From Agrypnia vestita (lineage: Eukaryota > Arthropoda > Insecta > Trichoptera > Phryganeidae): a DNA stretch of 64,000 nucleotides. This document shows, piece by piece, positions 58,101-64,000 of the stretch. The notes under the pieces were generated by a model. The model was not told the origin of the DNA and made no database searches. It worked only from the letters and a program-made list of their open reading frames with translations. Position 1 is the first letter of the stretch. The number at the start of each line of letters is the position of its first letter. The stretch lies in contig JADDOH010003941.1 in the NCBI GenBank assembly GCA_016648135.1, forward strand, positions 1-64,000, read 5' to 3'. Position numbers and translations under genes: made by a program.

Positions 58101-59690
58101 TTAAATGCTCTAAGATTATTTACGAATAATTTTTAAATACAATTCGAAACCTGCTAACCAAGGCAAATATTAATTATGGTTTTAGTTATAGAAAAATATG
58201 AATTATGTAAATACGAAAATATTTTTGATTTAAAAATAATATAAATTTATATTTATTTTATTTTTCGATCATCGCTGATGGGACGAAACAAAATATCGGC
58301 CTATTTATTTCATTCAATTCATTGAAAGTATCTTCTTATTTGCAGTACAATCACATCACATGGACTGCGACGCGTAGATAGGAGCTGTTATTTTTCAAAA
58401 TTGTTTATGGGCTACTAAACTGACCACCCCTGATAGAAAAATAAAAATGTTTTTGGCAGTGTTTCACTATTTACCATAAACAAAAACATTTAAATATTAT
58501 ATATGTATTTTTCTTATTACGCAGAGCAATTTTGCATTCTATCACATGAAAATATAAATTAAATTAAATGTTTTAAGTTACTATTTTTACTTGAGTTATT
58601 TCCGACACAATGATAATGTGCGATTTGTTTTTTTATTTTAAATTTAAAAATTTATATTTGTACGTAGGTATTTTCTGAGAACAATTTATCTTATCTTGAT
58701 TAAAATATTTTTATTTGTATGTATTTTAGTTGAAAAATGTTGGAATTTTTCTAAGAATTTTAAAATATGTTTTGTTCTCCGATGTTCCTCTATATATTTA
58801 CGTGTAAAATGACCGAAGTTAGTAGAGCTTTTAGGCTTATTAGGTCCCTAAGAGCATTCATTCAAATATATTACCAGAAAAGGTACCGCTTAAAATTCAT
58901 CGTTCGTTTGAGCGGGGCGATGAATTGTGGCGTGCCACGAGTTTGTTTTTTCAATAGAAATCAGAGTTACGCAAAAAGCATTTTCTCGTATTTATTATCT
59001 TCTTTCGCTGAAAAAATACTCTGAAAACTGGAGGTAATCTGTTACTTATTACGAGGGCTGAGAAAAATTTTTTTAATTTTCAATGACTTTTTACACATTA
59101 TTATCAAAAATAAAGAAACACATTTAATTTGCTTGTATCTAATGCTTTCGATTTATCGAAAAATTGTAGGAAAGACCTATTTAAGGTACATAGATAATAC
59201 CTTCAGTAGGTCTTTACTATAATTTATTTTCCTTAGGTTTTTCTCAAAATAGTCAGCTAATATGATTAAATGTATATATATATATATATATTGAAACAAA
59301 ATATCTTAATAAAAGCTAGCGATCGTGTTAGCATCCATTAGTATAATATTGCCACGTGAAGTTTTCAAGTCCATTTTTTCTTTTTTTAATAACACTGGCA
59401 ATTGAAAATTGCGAATTCCTTTAAATTTGTTAACCTGATTCGCACACATCAATTTCCGTTTGAAAAACTCCTCACTTTCCGTATTCCACATTTCCTGCAA
59501 CACTAATTTAGCACATTATATCCATCTGTTCAGAATTATTTTTCACAAAGATATTAAAATTTTCTCTTGCGTAAGATGTTTTATAACGTAAAACATATAA
59601 AAAAGCAATTTTAAATGACGAGGGAAAAATGAGAGAACATTAGTTTGCTTTGCTAAGCCCTAGTGTATATTTATAGTATATTTTTGTCGG
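58101..59690. other. AT-rich, no gene; (TA)n at 59274-59291
   Basis: The 85-residue plus frame at 58767 and 65-residue minus frame at 59306 have no recognisable domain. Confidence 0.4.
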
Positions 59691-59695
59691 TCCAC

Positions 59696-59780
59696 GAAGA
59701 GGCAGCCATAGACATGCATAGAGCGGCCGGTTCGGGTTTGCTGGCCCGGGGTTCATGCCCCATCTCAGGCCGTTTAATTT
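59696..59780 (+). mobile_element. tRNA-like SINE head
   Basis: GGCAGCCATAGACATGCATA (A-box side) precedes GGCCCGGGGTTCATGCCCC, whose GGGG/CCCC stem and TTCATG loop imitate a T arm and B box. Single copy in this window. Confidence 0.4.
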
Positions 59781-60974
59781 GGTTTGTACAAGAAGTTGCG
59801 GACGGATCGATAGACGGACAGATTTTTCATTTCTAAATCCTTCTCATACTTATATATTTTTACATCACGTCACGTAAGGATCGTACGAATTTTTTCTTCT
59901 ACGGTCAATATAAATTAGGGGTCAATGATGTTACGAATTTGCTATTCGCCGACAAAATATTGAATTTTAGCTGAAAACTTTAGGAATCTTTATCAAAACT
60001 TTAACTTGAAGGATCTATCCCCAAAAGATTGTTTCTCCTGGAACTTCTTATAAAATAAGAGTACAATATTGGTGAACATGTCTGCATTTGCCAAGGAGAA
60101 ACTTTATTGAGATTATTAAGAATTAACTTGGATACTCAAAATTATTGTAAATAATGGTTTCTTTAAGTTTTCAAAAAATAATTACCTGCAAAGTCAATAT
60201 TAAATCAATATTCTTACTATTGTCAAACTAAGCTGAGTGGTCGAACCCTCGGCTACTACCTTTAGATAATCACATATCACCAAGGAGCTCCTGTAACTTC
60301 TACCAAAAAAATGAAGTCTTAATATTTTCAAAAATGCTGAAATTTTATTATTTGTTGAAGGTTGAATTCTACATTAATATAATTGTGATTTTATTTGGTT
60401 AAAACTTAACATAATTAAGTGCATATAAAAATAAAACCTTGAATTTTTCCCTAATGACAAACTAGACTCTTGCAGGTAAATAAGTTTATTTGCTGGGAGA
60501 TTTTTCTTAAAACAGAAATAGTTCAACCTAATTACCATAATATAATACATTAAAGGAAATCTACGATGCTGGCACTCTAAGAGCGCAGAAAAAGATCGTT
60601 CTGAATAAAGTCTAAGGAAATCAATTTTTAATTTTCAAAAGAAGCAAACACTTTGTGGTGAGACATAATATTGAAATATATAAAAAAAATCACAATTATT
60701 TTAACACCAATTTGTTTTTGTATTGTGACCGATCTGTTTTCGGTAGCTGTGGGAATATATAATCAATACTGTTGATTATACAATATATAGTTGATTATAT
60801 TTATATCCCACTACGATCGTAGTGAAACCAGGTTGGTAGCGGTAAAAAAGAAAGTGGTGTTGAAAAGGTTATTACTTTACCCATTTTAAACTATTTTAAT
60901 TGATGTATTGAGAACTATAACCGATCTATATTGCTATGTAATAATTCGTGTGATAATATTATATATATATTTAT
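59781..60974. other. No gene recognised
   Basis: AT-rich sequence without coding or repeat matches that I could see. Confidence 0.4.
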
Positions 60975-61515
60975 ATATGTTAGTTCTAACTACTTTGGGG
61001 GTAACCCGCGTCAAATTTTGGTCGTCAGGACCAGTCGTCTGCCGACGTTTCGAACAGATCTCACTGTTCATCTTCAGGGCGCCTTGTCGATGAGCTGCTT
61101 CTCCAAAAAGCGTACAACCGTTTGGGTCCGGAGCTCACCGTCAAGTGAAAGTTTGAAAAATTCTGCGTCAGGTGTTTGTGGAGGAGTGGGTTTCTCCAGC
61201 GACGCCGTTAATGTGTTTTGTTCGGCTTCTAGTAATCCGTATATTTACTTTATTATCGTCATTATACAAAGTTGAGAAGGTTGGATTTTCTAATTGCTTC
61301 GGTGTTTTCATAGTGATTTCATAGTGGTTTATTATTATTAATATTATTTGTATTAGAAATTTGATTATTATTATTAAGAATGTTACTCCATGCGGTCGGA
61401 AGTCGAATGCTATCGTCTCTGTTGTTCATTATATTATTATTTCTTTTATTTATTTCAATTGCCTCTCTGTAGATTCTAAATGTTTCATTATTGAGGCTGG
61501 CTATTTTTATATATA
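60975..61515 (-). mobile_element. Penelope-like element, 3' fragment (copy B)
   Basis: Minus-strand coding end: SLNNETFRIYREAIEINKR, NRDDSIRLPTAWSNIL, then stops. The untranslated tail has CTGAAGA, T, a perfect GAACAG/CTGTTC stem and GAAAC (61047-61077), followed by CGTC-GGCA-GACG. The core satisfies CUGANGA...GAAA; the base expected to be U before the cleavage site reads A. Same structure as copy A. Confidence 0.65.
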
Positions 61516-62339
61516 TATATAATATTACGGCTCCATCTGTTTCAAAAAAGGTATATTGAAAGATATAAAAAATCTTGTCTTGAAAATAAATTATGTATGT
61601 TTAACTTTATGGATCTTATTCAGTAGGTACGGAAACCATGTTTAAAAAATTAACGCATGGTTTATAAAATATCGCGAATAAAATTCTTTTTCATTATTTG
61701 CTTCGTGATGCAATGTCGAGATTTTCAAAATACCCATATCTTCACAATTATGATTTTTTATGAAAATGCCTTAAGGTTGTAAATTTTTTAACGGATTTAT
61801 TTCGAAAACATTCTCAAATAAAGAAAAAACAGCGAGTAATTTAATAGTTTTAATTAATATGCATTATCTTATCGAATTACAAATTTACAAACAGTTACTC
61901 AAAAACAAATTTCACATTTATTTATATTAAAAATTTACATACCTACATAATTATATATACAAGTCAATTTCATATTATAAATATTTTCTATTGATTAATG
62001 TGCTGTAAGACCTTAATTTTTAACAAGTTTTATTTAATTTTATACGCTTTAAAAAAATTGAAATCTATACAGATAATGTTTTGGATATGTATGTTACGAG
62101 TTCATTCGAGATTTGTAGGGATAGAAATTGTATGTAGATATGTACTATTTTCAGAAAGAGTCCAAATCATTTTTATTTGAAATAGAATTATGAAGGCTGG
62201 AATAGTATTGAAATGGTAATGCGAACAAAAAGTTTTTAAAAATATAAACATTTTATAGAATCTCTATATAAGTATGTATTTAATGATTTTATTAATGAAA
62301 ATCTCTATTTAACTTAATCCACAAACTAGTAAAAGATTA
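61516..62339. other. AT-rich, no gene recognised
   Basis: Nothing beyond low-complexity sequence. Confidence 0.4.
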
Positions 62340-62348
62340 CACGTGTGA

Positions 62349-62630
62349 ACTATATTTTTATTAAATATTTTAAGCATGACTGTCGATTACATAATAAATT
62401 TAAAGTTAATCCTAAAAATGCATTCAATGCTAGAAATTATTTATCACACTTTTCATAATTTGAATTAAATGTTTTGTATAAACACCACTTTATCTTATTA
62501 TATTAATGTTCATAAAGGTAACATAATGTCAATTTTCTTTTATTTTTTGTAATCACAACGTAACTAGATACACAATAATTATTTGGAGGGCGGATTTGAA
62601 AATCTGGTTCTTCAATATCGCCGGCTTCAA
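62349..62630 (-). CDS. Candidate 3'-terminal exon of an unknown gene
   Basis: On the minus strand TTTGTTTATTTTCAG (a pyrimidine-rich acceptor) precedes a reading frame, phase 2, of 41 residues beginning EAGDIEEPDFQIRPP and ending LTLCYLYEH, then TAA (62503-62505). An AATAAA signal follows within about 150 bp (near 62360). The peptide is of normal complexity, unlike the chance frames around it. I do not recognise the protein. No upstream exon could be placed before the window end; the intron would include the LINE at 62700-62998. It could also be a chance or transposon-derived frame. Confidence 0.35.
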
Positions 62631-62699
62631 CTGAAAATAAACAAAGTATGTTTTATATAATAATTATATTGTATATTATTATCAATTTATGATAGAGTA

Positions 62700-62998
62700 A
62701 AGAATGAATAAATCAGGAAAGAATGCTTATCTAAGCATATTCAACAAAATTAAAAAAGAGTGACACATGTGGTTTGGACATGTTGATCGAATTGACTTAG
62801 GGAAAATGGTAAGAAGGATATATAACGCAAGCGTTGATGGCATGTGAAAGGGAGGTTAGCCAGATACTGAGAGATGGTCCTGTTAGAAGCCTCAACAATA
62901 TGAATGCGGATGAAGCGAGAGTTTGTGTCAGGACAGAAAAATCCATACTTTGTGCTTGCTCCCGCGGAAAACGGCGGTATAGAAAGTTAGTTAGTTAT
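62700..62998 (+). mobile_element. Non-LTR retrotransposon 3' end, (TTAG)n-type
   Basis: Plus-strand MWFGHVDRIDLGKMVRRIYN (one frameshift from the rest), then NASVDGM, ILRDGPVRSLNNMNADEARV, ending GCGGAAAACGGCGGTATAGA with a GTTAGTTAGTTA tail. Same family as 12838-13135 and 8000-8720. Confidence 0.7.
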
Positions 62999-63845
62999 CA
63001 CTATAAAAAAAAAATAAAAAAAATAATAGACATTTTAATCATTTCCAATTTTCCAGTTACTAAAAAATAAAGGTTTAGATAACAATATGAATCAATGTTG
63101 TTTTAGCCGTGTGAAATTATAACATATAAAAGAAAACAAAAATTTGACTTAAAAAAATTTTGCTAATAGGAATAACATTTGTACTAGCATATAACATACA
63201 AGACAAATAATTAACAAACATGAAATTATAAAAAATATATATATTATTTTCTATTACGTAGGTACATGGTTCACAATCTAACTCAGCGATTTCCAAACAT
63301 TATATTACTACGATCCCCTTTTAAAAAAATCTTGCCCCTTCCCTCCTTGATGTCATAAAATAATAGATACATTTTAAACGGTTAAAAATGTTTTGATAAA
63401 GAAAGTATTATTGAGAGAATACTTTCAAGGTTTTTATTGTATATATAATATTAATTTTTGAATTCGTTTTTTTTAATGTGATGCGATGGATGTGTTTCTT
63501 TATTACCAAGTTAAGTTTAATAAAACTAGGCGTAAACCAACGTGAAGCACCGCATGTGTATCAACTTGGTTTATAGTGATCGTTCATTTAAACCATAGAT
63601 TTTTGCGTTTTCCACAAATCAAACAACCCGTTTTCGTAAAAGTCTATAATTAAAATTATAGATTAATACTGTAAACAGATGAAGATAATATATTGTTTGG
63701 AAGTATTTGTTCCCTATATGAACCACGTGTTGCTGTTTATTTTTAATTTAAACATGAAATAGACAATAAATAAAAAGAATCTTTGTTTTTAAAAATACTC
63801 ATCATTTTATATAGGAATAATGTGTAGATAATTTGGTGTTAGAGT
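62999..63845. other. AT-rich, no gene recognised
   Basis: Poly-A-rich near 63006-63022; otherwise nothing seen. Confidence 0.4.
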
Positions 63846-64000
63846 TAATTAGTGAATCATCTTTAGTTTATGATGTCATTCTTTTGATATTAATAAGGGT
63901 TAAAAATTTTATATAGAAATTATACATGATTACAATTGAATAAATAAAAAAAATGTTGAAGGTAAATTGAATATAATAAATAACCAGGTATTTTTTTCTT
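63846..64000 (+). mobile_element. Penelope-like coding fragment, cut by window end (copy H)
   Basis: CATTCTTTTGATATTAATAAGGG, ATTATACATGATTACA and GTAAATTGAATATAATAAATAACCAGGT (with gaps) align to the minus-strand coding part at 30085-30280. Decoded remnants: ILYRNYT, then KLNIINNQVFF. Stops are present. Confidence 0.6.

Overview
The window looks like an AT-rich insect intergenic region, most likely lepidopteran (moth or butterfly). That assignment is an inference from the mobile elements: cecropia-type mariners, Penelope-like elements, non-LTR retrotransposon tails of the (TTAG)n and (GAA)n kinds, tRNA-derived SINEs and many hairpin-type non-autonomous elements. I find no complete host gene in 64 kb. 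The only complete protein-coding genes are two mariner transposases. One short stretch at the right (62503-62630, minus) may be the last coding exon of a host gene whose body would lie beyond the right edge.

Layout, left to right. 0-4 kb: Penelope-like 3' end, a LINE reverse-transcriptase remnant, arrays of a dispersed repeat, a hairpin element and a SINE. 4-12 kb: a spaced direct duplication, a LINE 3' remnant, a SINE and a 283-bp hairpin MITE. 12-17 kb: a TIR-bounded composite with a nested LINE, a SINE, and a 354-bp tandem duplication carrying hairpins and a MITE. 17-29 kb: mostly unassigned AT-rich DNA, with a 607-bp hAT-like element inserted in a tRNA-like SINE, RTE-type LINE tails, a nested MITE and palindromes. 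29-37 kb: another Penelope-like fragment, RTE remnants, putative LTR/promoter sequence and a second inverted hairpin. 37-44 kb: dispersed repeats, a pogo-like end and a long decayed LINE. 44-57.4 kb: two near-identical full-length mariners in opposite orientation, with nested repeats, a minisatellite, SINEs and a third inverted hairpin between them. 57.4-64 kb: a fourth inverted hairpin with target-site duplication, a tRNA-like SINE, a Penelope-like 3' end, the candidate exon, a LINE tail and a Penelope fragment cut by the window end.

The most interesting pattern is a recurrent motif: CTGANGA, one base, a self-complementary stem, then GAAAC. This resembles the catalytic core of a hammerhead ribozyme. 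It occurs at the 3' ends of the Penelope-like fragments and, in head-to-head pairs, at the inner ends of the arms of four separate inverted-repeat elements (3.2, 37.0, 52.2 and 57.9 kb). This fits Penelope-like retroelements, whose terminal repeats are known to occur in inverted orientation and to carry hammerhead motifs. Several nested insertions (hAT in SINE, MITE in repeat, repeat in inverted-repeat element) give a readable relative chronology. All identifications are by eye; no database search or folding program was run.
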